From: Candidatus Kaiserbacteria bacterium
GTDB lineage: Bacteria > Patescibacteriota > Minisyncoccia > Phycocordibacterales > UBA918
NCBI GenBank assembly: GCA_007117575.1
Contig: SKGH01000043.1
Coordinates: forward strand, 1 to 6,332
Direction of reading: 5' to 3'
DNA: 6,332 nucleotides
Part shown: in pieces, positions 1 to 5,670 of the stretch
Numbering within the stretch: the first letter of the stretch is position 1
Layout of the letters: each line of letters opens with the position of its first letter
Notes under the pieces: generated by a model
The model's database searches: none
Told to the model about the DNA's origin: nothing
Seen by the model: only the letters and a program-made list of their open reading frames with translations
Made by a program: the position numbers and the translations under genes

Positions 1-1
1 A

Positions 2-121
2 CGAAGACCCGAAACAATCTTGAACCGGTTTCAATATATTTTGTTTGTAAGACATATTCTTAGAAAGCAGAGCGACCATAACGAAGTAAGCTTTGTGGTG
101 AGACTTCAAACAGTTTCTTAG
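2..121 (+). CDS. C-terminal fragment of a probable transposase (partial, runs off left edge)
   Basis: An open frame enters from the left edge and runs 39 codons to a TAG at 119-121. The translation begins RRPETILNRFQYILF and ends RLQTVS; it is basic, with aromatic and leucine residues, as many transposase C-termini are. I do not recognise a family signature, and the catalytic core would lie outside the window. The transposase call rests on position: immediately after its stop codon begins a 110-bp sequence ending in a terminal inverted repeat shared with two mobile elements further right, which is where the transposase of the autonomous parent should end. A 39-codon open frame can occur by chance, so this is a suggestion rather than a firm gene. 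The alternative is random read-through next to a truncated MITE. Confidence 0.42.
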   Translation, partial: RRPETILNRFQYILFVRHILRKQSDHNEVSFVVRLQTVS

Positions 122-228
122 AAATAAATGTTTACCGAAACTATAGCTGGGTGAGGCGTACTTGGTGGTACGATGAACGGTTTGAGTGACGAAAGCAACA
201 AAGAAATTCGCCAAACGCGTAAGTCCTG
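119..228 (+). mobile_element. Right end of an insertion sequence (or truncated MITE copy 1)
   Basis: These 110 bp match the right half of the two complete elements at 4282-4500 and 5510-5726 almost base for base, from TTAG(A/T)AATAAATG to the terminal AAACGCGTAAGTCCTG at 213-228. The main differences are at 131 and a short cluster near 141-144, where ATAG replaces GGGG. The left inverted arm and the central hairpin are absent: bases 1-118 do not resemble the left half of the other copies. The homology starts exactly at the stop codon of the open frame before it, so I read this as the non-coding right end of a full-length parent IS whose body lies left of the window. The duplication of AAGGT at 229-233 that should flank its left end cannot be checked here. 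Confidence 0.7.
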
Positions 229-325
229 AAGGTATTAAACAGAGCTTATACACAATGCGCAAACCAACACGCTAATCTTTAAACTTTTAGCTACCTTTAT
301 TTACGCTTTAACTTTAAAATGCAAA
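229..325. other. Intergenic spacer with no recognised element
   Basis: AT-rich sequence between the IS end and the stop codon of the charged hypothetical gene. I see no open frame, no convincing hairpin with a T-tract and no repeat shared with the rest of the window. The first bases after 228 (AAGGTA) may be one half of the target-site duplication of the left-edge IS. Confidence 0.5.
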
Positions 326-859
326 TTATTCCTCAAATTTACCGTAATATCTTAACTGATCTTTATTCATCTGTGCAATCACCCTCTGTCTTGCTTGATA
401 CGCTTTTGAGCCCAAGTTATGAGTTACGTCCGGATCTGTACTATTTACTAAATTTTGCATGAACTCTTGTTCAATTTTTGCAAAGTCTACACCGGGATTT
501 TCATTTTTAAGTATTTCATATTCTTCTTTTGCACTTGGATCATCAGGATTATACAACACTTGTTTAAAAGCTGATCTCAATTTACTCTCTACAAAATTCA
601 AATGAGCATCATCTTCTTCAAAAGTGTATTTTTCTGTCTCCGTTTTATCCGCATCCATAGATAGAGTTTGATCCTTGTCCAAATCTTTATCTTCATTATC
701 ACTTACTGTTCCAGCATGTTCGCCTCGCTTAGCTCTTCCAGCCTCTCTTGCCTCTTCCTCTTTCGATAACCTGTCCGATAAACTTTCTTTATTTTCTTCT
801 TCCTTATTTCGCCTCATTTGTCTATCATCTTCAAGTAACTCATCAGTTATGTCTTGCAA
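326..859 (-). CDS. Highly charged hypothetical protein, probably 5'-truncated by a frameshift
   Basis: This encodes a 177-residue protein that I do not recognise. Residues 1-80 are dominated by Asp, Glu, Lys and Arg and are probably disordered or coiled-coil. Residues 85-177 look more like a folded helical domain (HLNFVESKLRSAFKQVLYNP, then AYQARQRVIAQMNKDQLRYYGKF). There is no signal peptide, membrane segment, Cys or Trp, so it is presumably cytoplasmic. The start is a TTG at 859-857 with only a weak AGGG just upstream, inside an 18-bp palindrome, and so is doubtful. The frame stays open upstream to 910 and encodes plausible sequence (KKASLEQNPETKIALGR), with no usable start before a TGA at 913-911. 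An ATG at 918-916, about 24 nt downstream of a predicted transcription start, would join this frame if one A were added to the GAAAG run. The intact protein would then be about 197 residues. Nothing in the sequence indicates function. Confidence 0.72.
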   Translation of the reverse strand: MQDITDELLEDDRQMRRNKEEENKESLSDRLSKEEEAREAGRAKRGEHAGTVSDNEDKDLDKDQTLSMDADKTETEKYTFEEDDAHLNFVESKLRSAFKQVLYNPDDPSAKEEYEILKNENPGVDFAKIEQEFMQNLVNSTDPDVTHNLGSKAYQARQRVIAQMNKDQLRYYGKFEE

Positions 860-875
860 TCGCCCTAGGGCGATT
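858..875 (+). terminator. 18-bp perfect palindrome followed by a T-run (terminator-like on plus strand)
   Basis: AATCGCCCTAGGGCGATT can form a 7-bp stem with a CTAG loop and is followed on the plus strand by TTTTGTTT, the layout of an intrinsic terminator. No plus-strand gene precedes it, so it could only stop antisense transcription. It overlaps the annotated TTG start of the minus-strand gene. If that gene really starts further upstream, the palindrome lies inside its coding sequence (codons for K-I-A-L-G-R-L). It may therefore be coincidental. Confidence 0.3.
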
Positions 876-947
876 TTTGTTTCTGGATTTTGTTCTAATG
901 AGGCCTTCTTTCAAACATATTTTAATGTCTTATTTGTGTATGTAATT

Positions 948-956
948 ATTATAACA
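948..956 (-). promoter_or_regulatory. Extended -10 promoter for the charged hypothetical gene
   Basis: On the minus strand the bases read TGT-TATAAT, a perfect -10 hexamer with an extended TGn motif. A CTGACA lies upstream at 979-974, but 20 bp away, so the extended -10 probably carries the promoter. Transcription would begin near 942, about 24 nt before the ATG at 918-916 and about 80 nt before the TTG at 859. This favours the upstream start. Confidence 0.55.
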
Positions 957-965
957 CAAACTAAG

Positions 966-974
966 TGCTATACT
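966..974 (+). promoter_or_regulatory. Candidate extended -10 promoter for the membrane-anchored hypothetical gene
   Basis: TGC-TATACT on the plus strand matches the extended -10 form seen before other genes here. Transcription would start near 981, leaving a leader of about 46 nt before the ATG at 1027, longer than elsewhere in the window. The hexamer overlaps a palindrome that could be an operator. A second AT-rich hexamer, TATAAA at 993-998, could be the -10 instead and would give a shorter leader. Confidence 0.38.
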
Positions 975-1003
975 GTCAGTATAAATCAACAGTATAAAAC
1001 TGT
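969..1003. promoter_or_regulatory. Operator-like cluster of inverted and direct repeats in the divergent promoter region
   Basis: TATACTG-T-CAGTATA (969-983) is a perfect 15-bp inverted repeat. Just after it, ACAGT-ATAAA-ACTGT (989-1003) is a second, looser inverted repeat. The half-site CAGTATAAA occurs twice, at 977-985 and 990-998, 13 bp apart. The cluster lies between two divergent genes and overlaps the plus-strand -10 candidate, a suitable place for a repressor. No neighbouring gene encodes an obvious regulator, and I do not recognise the motif; it does not fit the CTGT-N8-ACAG LexA pattern. Confidence 0.33.
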
Positions 1004-1026
1004 ACTTAAATTTAACAATAAAGCAT

Positions 1027-2163
1027 ATGGACGAAAACGAAACTGAACAAAAAAACGACGCCTTGCTACTATACTCGTTGTTAGTATTTAGTATTTTAAT
1101 GTCATCCATCATGTTGTTTTTGCTGTACTCAAGTTATGTAGAGACCAAACTTAGTGACGAAACTGATGTTAAAACTGACATTGTTTCTGATGAACTGGCT
1201 GAGCATACTGAAGCAGTAGACGGTACAGAGTCAGATTTAGATGTTGAAGAACAAGTAAGCCAAAAAAACTCGGCTGCGCCTAACTGGACTGGTGTAGAAG
1301 TTGGAGATGAAATAAACGGGATGACTGTAACAGACGTTACTTCACAAAATGACACAAACCTCACTTTACAATTAACAGGTGAACATGTGTTTACCGGATC
1401 AAGAGTCTTAACAGATTTCAACTTTGGCATGGCGACATCTGAAAATAAACCTATTCTTATTTACATAAACGACCCCGATAGTTTTCTGCATGACAGTGTA
1501 ATACAGATAAAGACCGACGACTTAGAGCAACGAAACAAAATCAATAACAGTGAAGAATTTACCCTATTTTCTTTCACCATAGACCAAGCAACCTTTGCCA
1601 ATCATTTATTGCCGGTACAACCCTACAACCACCAATTTGTTCATGGCTACACTGAACTACGTAACCTTAAAGTAGTGTCTTTTGCCGATATACGCGTGGG
1701 AGAAGTTAGAGATTCGTTATTTGACCAAACTTCAAAGATACAGGTTGGTGATACCGTAGACAATCTTAAAGTGACTTATGTGGCACCGTTTGACTACTCT
1801 CTATCTATTCAAACAAACTGCAACGGGAGTTTATGTGTACCCGGTCAAGTCAGAATGGACAACAACATCAGAATAAAGCTAAAGCCGATTTATCCTACAA
1901 TTTTAACCGGCACCTTATTGCCGGTTGAGCTAGGTATGTTGGGAGACTTAGACCTAATTGAGTTTGATAAACTTTTAGATTACCCTAACACTTTATCGGA
2001 GAAGAATTTCTGGGTAAAACATGCTGACGGTATAAGTTCTATAAGAAACACTTACGGCGAAGGGAGAAAAGAATTTAACCTACAAACTGTAGATATTCAT
2101 AAATTTCCCATGGGCATGCCTAGCGCGTCACTCATCATAAGTGATATTAAAAATTTAGAATAA
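1027..2163 (+). CDS. Membrane-anchored hypothetical protein with two repeated extracytoplasmic modules
   Basis: A 378-residue protein of no family I recognise. Residues 1-12 are polar, 13-37 form one hydrophobic helix (ALLLYSLLVFSILMSSIML) and 38-85 are an acidic, Ser/Thr-rich linker; the rest is rich in beta-type sequence. This is the layout of an N-terminally anchored protein facing outward. The outer part seems to hold two related modules. VGDEINGMTVTDVT (92-105) matches VGDTVDNLKVTYVA (240-253). Each is followed by an alternating hydrophobic strand and a G-x-V segment (near 112-128 and 257-277), and the modules end similarly (GYTELRNLKVV at 207-217, ASLIISDIKNLE at 367-378). C265 and C270 could form a disulfide in module 2. 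The ATG at 1027 has no Shine-Dalgarno, as is usual here, but it gives a sensible anchor. The gene converges on rmuC. Confidence 0.85.
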   Translation: MDENETEQKNDALLLYSLLVFSILMSSIMLFLLYSSYVETKLSDETDVKTDIVSDELAEHTEAVDGTESDLDVEEQVSQKNSAAPNWTGVEVGDEINGMTVTDVTSQNDTNLTLQLTGEHVFTGSRVLTDFNFGMATSENKPILIYINDPDSFLHDSVIQIKTDDLEQRNKINNSEEFTLFSFTIDQATFANHLLPVQPYNHQFVHGYTELRNLKVVSFADIRVGEVRDSLFDQTSKIQVGDTVDNLKVTYVAPFDYSLSIQTNCNGSLCVPGQVRMDNNIRIKLKPIYPTILTGTLLPVELGMLGDLDLIEFDKLLDYPNTLSEKNFWVKHADGISSIRNTYGEGRKEFNLQTVDIHKFPMGMPSASLIISDIKNLE

Positions 2164-2201
2164 CCTGAACATAGCTTACTGTTTTCCACGCACTTTTAGA
2201 G

Positions 2202-2240
2202 GATACTGATTTCGCGTAAATTGGTATCACTATCTATTTT
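2202..2240 (+). terminator. Possible intrinsic terminator between the convergent genes
   Basis: GATACTGATTT (2202-2212) and AAATTGGTATC (2218-2228) pair as an 11-bp stem, counting two G-U pairs, around a CGCGT loop. A short T-run (2236-2240) follows after a 7-nt gap, so the hairpin is offset from the usual terminator geometry. It sits about 40 nt past the stop of the membrane-anchored gene and 37 nt before the rmuC stop, and it is the only convincing stem in this spacer. Confidence 0.4.
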
Positions 2241-2264
2241 TACTCCATGTACATTTTAAATATT

Positions 2265-3374
2265 TTAATCCTCTGACCTAGTTGGGCGATCTATATTTAG
2301 TGTTTCGTGACCAAAACTCTCTCCGGCAATCTTTACCACGTCTTTGTCTATCTTACTCAGTTCCCTGTCAGCAGAATTAAAGTGATTCACGGTAGCGTTC
2401 AAACTATTACCTAACTTTAGAAAATAAGAGTTGTAGGCTTCCAGATGTCTGGTCAATTTTTCAACATTTTTTTGTATCTCTTTAGCTGATTCTTCCACCT
2501 TAAAAGCTCGAAAACCATATAAAACTGATTGTAGATATGCTGAAAAAGTGGTTGGCGAAACGATTATCACATTTTTATCATTATAGGCATAATCAATAAG
2601 CGACCTAGTGTTCACCTTAATGGAGCCCACCTCATTTACCAACAGGTCATAATAAATGGCTTCTGCCGGAATGAACATAAAAGCAAATGGTAGTGTATCG
2701 TCTTTAGGTCTTATATATTTAGCGGTTTCATCTATTCTTTTTTTAAGATCTTGCTTAAATTCACGCTCTAAGGACTCCCTGTCTTGATCACTAACCGCGT
2801 CTACCAGACGTCGATAATTATCCAAAGAGAACTTTGCATCGATAGGTATCAAACCGTCTTTGGTTTTAACCACAGCGTCAACAGTGTCACCGTCGGTAAA
2901 TCTATACTGCAAAGTATAGGCGGTAGCGGGTAAGATGTTTTCAAGTACCAAGCGTAAACTTGCTTCACCCAAGTTACCGCGCTGTTTTTGATGCTTAAGT
3001 ACCTTTTCTAGATTTTGCAATTGTTCTGCCACATTGTATACCTGTCTCGAACTTTCCGACACCTCTGCCACTCCCTTTTGCACGCCTAAAAGTTTTTGGT
3101 TAATACTTTCTTGTATGGAATGAATGTGCTTATTAACATCTTCATTTATCTGTCGCATCAGGTCTTGATGCCTTTGTGTTCCATGGTTTACCACCTGCGT
3201 ACTCTCTCGCAATTGTTCTCGCAAAGTACGATCCATTTCTTGCATTTGTCTCTGCAAAAGCAGTACGGAATTGGGCACTTCACCGGTTTTTGTCGACCTG
3301 ATAAACAAGGCGTAGACAAGCACTCCACAAATAATTCCCAGTATTAGCAAAACCAAAATCTCAAAAGTTCCCAT
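2265..3374 (-). CDS. rmuC: DNA recombination protein RmuC family, membrane-anchored
   Basis: This encodes 369 residues, shorter than E. coli RmuC (about 475). A hydrophobic helix at 4-25 anchors the protein in the membrane. A long coiled coil follows (about 38-130), then the RmuC domain (about 133-310). Family landmarks are GNLGE (133-137), DGDTVDAVVK (161-170), PIDAKFSLDNYRRL (177-190), FMFIPAEAIYYDLL (232-245) and VIIVSPTTFSAYLQSVLYGFR (269-289). RmuC domains belong to the PD-(D/E)xK nuclease fold; E137, D166, D179 and K181 are placed as the active-site set would be, which is my inference from spacing. In E. coli, loss of RmuC raises inversion between short inverted repeats, so its proximity to inverted-repeat MITEs is notable but probably accidental. 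The start is well supported: the ATG lies 6 nt after a -10 hexamer, so the transcript should be leaderless. Confidence 0.95.
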   Translation of the reverse strand: MGTFEILVLLILGIICGVLVYALFIRSTKTGEVPNSVLLLQRQMQEMDRTLREQLRESTQVVNHGTQRHQDLMRQINEDVNKHIHSIQESINQKLLGVQKGVAEVSESSRQVYNVAEQLQNLEKVLKHQKQRGNLGEASLRLVLENILPATAYTLQYRFTDGDTVDAVVKTKDGLIPIDAKFSLDNYRRLVDAVSDQDRESLEREFKQDLKKRIDETAKYIRPKDDTLPFAFMFIPAEAIYYDLLVNEVGSIKVNTRSLIDYAYNDKNVIIVSPTTFSAYLQSVLYGFRAFKVEESAKEIQKNVEKLTRHLEAYNSYFLKLGNSLNATVNHFNSADRELSKIDKDVVKIAGESFGHETLNIDRPTRSED

Positions 3375-3380
3375 TTGGGC

Positions 3381-3389
3381 ATTATATCA
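3381..3389 (-). promoter_or_regulatory. Extended -10 promoter of rmuC, leaderless transcript
   Basis: The minus strand reads TGA-TATAAT, then GCCCAA, then the ATG of rmuC. Initiation about 7 nt after the hexamer would fall on the A of the start codon, leaving no room for a ribosome binding site. No good -35 is visible. Confidence 0.65.
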
Positions 3390-3399
3390 TAAGAAAATA

Positions 3400-3408
3400 T
3401 GCTATAAT
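3400..3408 (+). promoter_or_regulatory. Extended -10 promoter of the yqeY-like operon
   Basis: TGC-TATAAT on the plus strand, 15 nt before the ATG at 3424, predicts a leader of roughly 9 nt with no Shine-Dalgarno (CTAACAAAAAAT precedes the ATG). It is back to back with the rmuC promoter, with only 10 bp between the two motifs, so the two polymerases would compete. Confidence 0.65.
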
Positions 3409-3423
3409 CATCTAACAAAAAAT

Positions 3424-3882
3424 ATGAATTTACAAAACCAACTACGTGAAGATCTAAAAACATCACTTAAAAACCGAGACACTATAAGACTTAACACAGT
3501 ACGTGGCATCCTTACTGCCTGCACCAACGAACTGGTTGCCAGCGGTAAAACCCCTCAGGACACATTGGATGACGATGGTGTATTGTCAGTTATAAAAAAA
3601 TTATCTAAACAAAGACTTGATTCCATAGAACAATACGAAACTGCCGGACGCCTTGAACAAGCAGAAAAAGAGCGTGCTGAGTTGGCTATTTTGGAAACTT
3701 ATTTACCCCCCAAAATAGATATGGAAACCATACGTTCAACAGTAAAAGAAATACAAGCAGAAACTCAAATAAATGACCCTGCTCAAAAAGGTAAACTGAT
3801 AGGTATGGTAATGAAAAAATTAGGCGGTCAAGCTGATGGCAATGATGTCAAGTCAGTGATTGATGAAATATTCAATCAGTAA
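3424..3882 (+). CDS. yqeY: GatB/YqeY domain protein
   Basis: A 152-residue protein, close to the usual size of about 150 for stand-alone YqeY proteins, and complete. The N-terminal helical half has the family pattern LREDLKTSLKNRDTIRLNTVRGI (7-29), then VIKKLSKQRLDSIEQYETAGR (56-76) and the characteristic EKERAELAILETYLP (81-95). The C-terminal half carries KGKLIGMVMKKLGGQADG (122-139), equivalent to the G-x-V-M-K-x-L-x-G signature. YqeY resembles the tail domain of GatB, the amidotransferase subunit that recognises tRNA when Glu-tRNA-Gln is converted to Gln-tRNA-Gln. A tRNA-related role is usually assumed for the free-standing protein, but its function is not established. It is the first gene of a unit whose second gene starts 12 nt after its stop. 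Confidence 0.95.
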   Translation: MNLQNQLREDLKTSLKNRDTIRLNTVRGILTACTNELVASGKTPQDTLDDDGVLSVIKKLSKQRLDSIEQYETAGRLEQAEKERAELAILETYLPPKIDMETIRSTVKEIQAETQINDPAQKGKLIGMVMKKLGGQADGNDVKSVIDEIFNQ

Positions 3883-3894
3883 TCCTTAATATCT

Positions 3895-4275
3895 ATGGGT
3901 AAATACGAAGCTCACCTATACAAGACAAGAGAAGATGGGTCTAGTAACGCAAATATGTATCCGGAAGATGGATTTACAGAAGAGTGTCATAAATTAGGGC
4001 TGGACATCGACGCTAAGAAAAACAATGTGACCAATGGCATGAAAGAAAATAATAATAATATACAACAGTCACTGGACGGTACATCACAATTCATTGACGA
4101 AACAAAGATTACCTCAACAGACAAAATGTCCGACGAAGACTTGAGAAGAGACATTGCGAAGTTGGATATTTTAATTGAAAAAACCCAACGACACAGTCCG
4201 AGAGATGCTGAGGAGTACAAAAAAATCAGAGAGGATCTACTTTCCACCCTAAGAAACCGAGGTACGGGGATATAA
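3895..4275 (+). CDS. Small hydrophilic hypothetical protein in an operon with yqeY
   Basis: A 126-residue protein that I do not recognise. The first 75 residues are polar and low in hydrophobics, including an Asn-rich stretch (ENNNNIQQ, 51-58), and are likely disordered. Residues 79-121 look like an amphipathic helical hairpin (SDEDLRRDIAKLDILIEKT, then PRDAEEYKKIREDLLSTLRNR). There is one Cys (C31), no membrane segment and no signal peptide. Its start is 12 nt after the yqeY stop, with no promoter or ribosome binding site of its own, so it is probably co-transcribed and translated by re-initiation or read-on ribosomes. A MITE begins only 6 nt after its stop. The C-terminus is intact as far as can be judged, although the insertion could have supplied or removed downstream sequence. 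Confidence 0.75.
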   Translation: MGKYEAHLYKTREDGSSNANMYPEDGFTEECHKLGLDIDAKKNNVTNGMKENNNNIQQSLDGTSQFIDETKITSTDKMSDEDLRRDIAKLDILIEKTQRHSPRDAEEYKKIREDLLSTLRNRGTGI

Positions 4276-4281
4276 ACTATA

Positions 4282-4500
4282 CATGACTTACGCGTTTCTG
4301 ATGAAGTTCGAGGCGCTGACCCAGCCCCAGTTTCCGTGGTCATTTATATTCTTTCGTGACTGACTAAAACATTTTTTTGGTTTATTACGTTAGTAATAAA
4401 TGGTTACCGAAACTGGGGCTGGGTGAGGCGTACTTGGTGGTACGATTAAAGGTTTGAGTGACGAAAGCAACAAAGAAATTCGCCAAACGCGTAAGTCCTG
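4282..4500 (+). mobile_element. MITE copy 2, complete, with target-site duplication ACTATA
   Basis: A 219-bp non-coding element. It begins CATGACTTACGCGTTT and ends AAACGCGTAAGTCCTG; 15 of the 16 terminal bases are inverted matches. ACTATA stands directly before it (4276-4281) and directly after it (4501-4506), as expected of a target-site duplication. Inner arms GCGCTGACCCAGCCCCAG... (4313-4347) and ...CTGGGGCTGGGTGAGGC (4396-4429) pair with a few mismatches. A central hairpin (TTTATTAC-GTTA-GTAATAAA) occupies 4381-4400, and a small CGTAC-TTGGTG-GTACG stem lies in the right arm. It encodes nothing of length, so a transposase must act in trans. It sits between two convergent genes, where its stems could also hinder read-through from either side. 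Confidence 0.88.
4381..4400. repeat. Central perfect hairpin of MITE copy 2
   Basis: TTTATTAC and GTAATAAA form a perfect 8-bp stem around a GTTA loop near the middle of the element. The same 20 bases occur unchanged in copy 3 (5607-5626), although neighbouring bases differ between the copies. The left-edge IS lacks it, so it may have formed when the internal deletion created the MITE. Confidence 0.7.
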
Positions 4501-4541
4501 ACTATATTGAATGAGTGGAATACTTATAATAAACCGGTTTT

Positions 4542-5480
4542 CTATATACCAAGTATTTTTAGGATAAATACCATAAACAATACAAGCAAAGACACACCGA
4601 ACCACCTGTTCATTTCCCCCTTATAAACAAATAACAAAAAAGTTATAGTGGACAGAATCATAAAGGTTATACCGTAAGATAAGACCAACTCATCAACCAC
4701 CAAAGCCACAAACAAGGAAGGAAGACCTATCACCAGCAAGATATTAAATATATTTGAACCTACCAGATTACCCACCGCCAAGTCAGTATTACCTTTACTT
4801 ACCGCTTTCACTGAAATCACCAACTCCGGTAAAGAAGTACCCATAGCCACAACCAGTATAGACACCAGACCGATAGACACACCAAACCACTCTGCCACCT
4901 GTGAGGCTGAAGAAACAGTATAGTGCGCTCCCGTTGCTACCGCCAACATGCCAAACAAGCAGTATAAGTAAGACTGACGATGACTAAGAACGTTTTCATT
5001 TATAGAAAGCTGATCAAATACTTTTTTTATTCGCAAAAAACGCCAATATAAATAAAGAATAAAAATAAAAATCAGTACACTACCGGTAAAAAAAGAAAGT
5101 GAGTTAGTCAATACCAAAACAACCAACATAACCGTCACCAAAGTCATGGCTATCATGTCAAAACTCACCCGAGAACGGTCAATCGTGGTAACTTTATTTA
5201 CAGCAATTATCACACCAAGTATCAATAAAGAGTTGGCGATATTGGAACCAACAGCATTGGCAACTATAAACTCCAGCTTGTTCTGGGATATGGCGGCAAA
5301 GGAGGACGCTATTTCTGGCAGTGATGTACCAAAGCCCACAATAACCAACCCCACCAAAAAAGGATGCCAAGACAATCGCCTACCAATTTCACCGGCACCC
5401 GCTAAGAAAATATCGGCCCCTTTAACCAAGACATACAAAGAGATGGACATTAAACTTAAGGCGGGCAATATGTCTAACAT
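4542..5480 (-). CDS. yrbG: Calcium/sodium antiporter, CaCA family (YrbG-like)
   Basis: A 312-residue integral membrane protein, close to E. coli YrbG (about 325) and apparently complete. It has about ten hydrophobic segments and the two alpha-repeats that define the Ca2+/cation antiporter superfamily. Repeat 1 has GFGTSLPEIASS (49-60) with NAVGSNIANSLL (75-86); repeat 2 has AMGTSLPELVIS (212-223) with NLVGSNIFNILL (238-249). The two repeats have opposite membrane orientation in the family, and E56 and E219 are the ion-binding glutamates. The expected role is Ca2+ export driven by Na+ entry; the ion preference cannot be read from sequence. The ATG at 5480 has no Shine-Dalgarno (ATTTATTT precedes it). 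A MITE ends 29 bp upstream and may have displaced the original promoter or separated the gene from the peptidase gene before it. Confidence 0.94.
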   Translation of the reverse strand: MLDILPALSLMSISLYVLVKGADIFLAGAGEIGRRLSWHPFLVGLVIVGFGTSLPEIASSFAAISQNKLEFIVANAVGSNIANSLLILGVIIAVNKVTTIDRSRVSFDMIAMTLVTVMLVVLVLTNSLSFFTGSVLIFIFILYLYWRFLRIKKVFDQLSINENVLSHRQSYLYCLFGMLAVATGAHYTVSSASQVAEWFGVSIGLVSILVVAMGTSLPELVISVKAVSKGNTDLAVGNLVGSNIFNILLVIGLPSLFVALVVDELVLSYGITFMILSTITFLLFVYKGEMNRWFGVSLLVLFMVFILKILGI

Positions 5481-5606
5481 AAATAAATCATTCGCTTACT
5501 CTAAGTTTACATGACTTACGCGTTTCTGATGAAGTTCGAGGCGCTGACCCAGCTCCAGTTTCCGTGATCATTTATATTCTTTCGTGACTGACTAAAAATT
5601 TTTTGG

Positions 5607-5626
5607 TTTATTACGTTAGTAATAAA
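5607..5626. repeat. Central perfect hairpin of MITE copy 3
   Basis: The same 8-bp stem and GTTA loop as in copy 2, unchanged. Like the copy 2 stem it is AT-only apart from one C-G pair next to the loop and is not followed by a T-run, so it is unlikely to be a terminator. Confidence 0.7.
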
Positions 5627-5654
5627 TGGTTACCGAAACTGGGGCTGGGTGAGG

Positions 5655-5670
5655 CGTACTTGGTGGTACG
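5655..5670 (+). repeat. Small conserved hairpin in the right arm of the MITE
   Basis: CGTAC-TTGGTG-GTACG forms a 5-bp stem with a 6-nt loop. It lies in the part of the right arm that has no partner in the left arm and is identical in all three copies, including the left-edge IS (about 158-173). That conservation suggests a role in transposase binding or strand processing. Confidence 0.45.

Noticed and set aside
675..1112. Several open frames on both strands over the start of the charged hypothetical gene and the divergent promoter region.
   Set aside because: They are antisense or frame-shifted shadows of the flanking genes: Ser/Leu-rich or Lys/Tyr/Asn-rich translations, no promoter, and overlaps that contradict the better-supported genes.
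2198..2274. AGAGGAT (2198-2204) and ATCCTCT (2268-2274) as an outer stem enclosing the convergent spacer.
   Set aside because: Seven pairs closing a 63-nt loop is weak and the right arm lies in the rmuC coding end; likely chance.
2265..3374. RmuC as part of a defence or MITE-mobilising system because of its nuclease fold and nearby inverted repeats.
   Set aside because: RmuC is a widespread housekeeping family, is not known as a transposase, and no defence partner genes are next to it.
22..4540. Shared ACCGGTTT motif near 23-31 and 4531-4540.
   Set aside because: It is a short palindromic octamer with no wider similarity between the two places, so probably coincidence.
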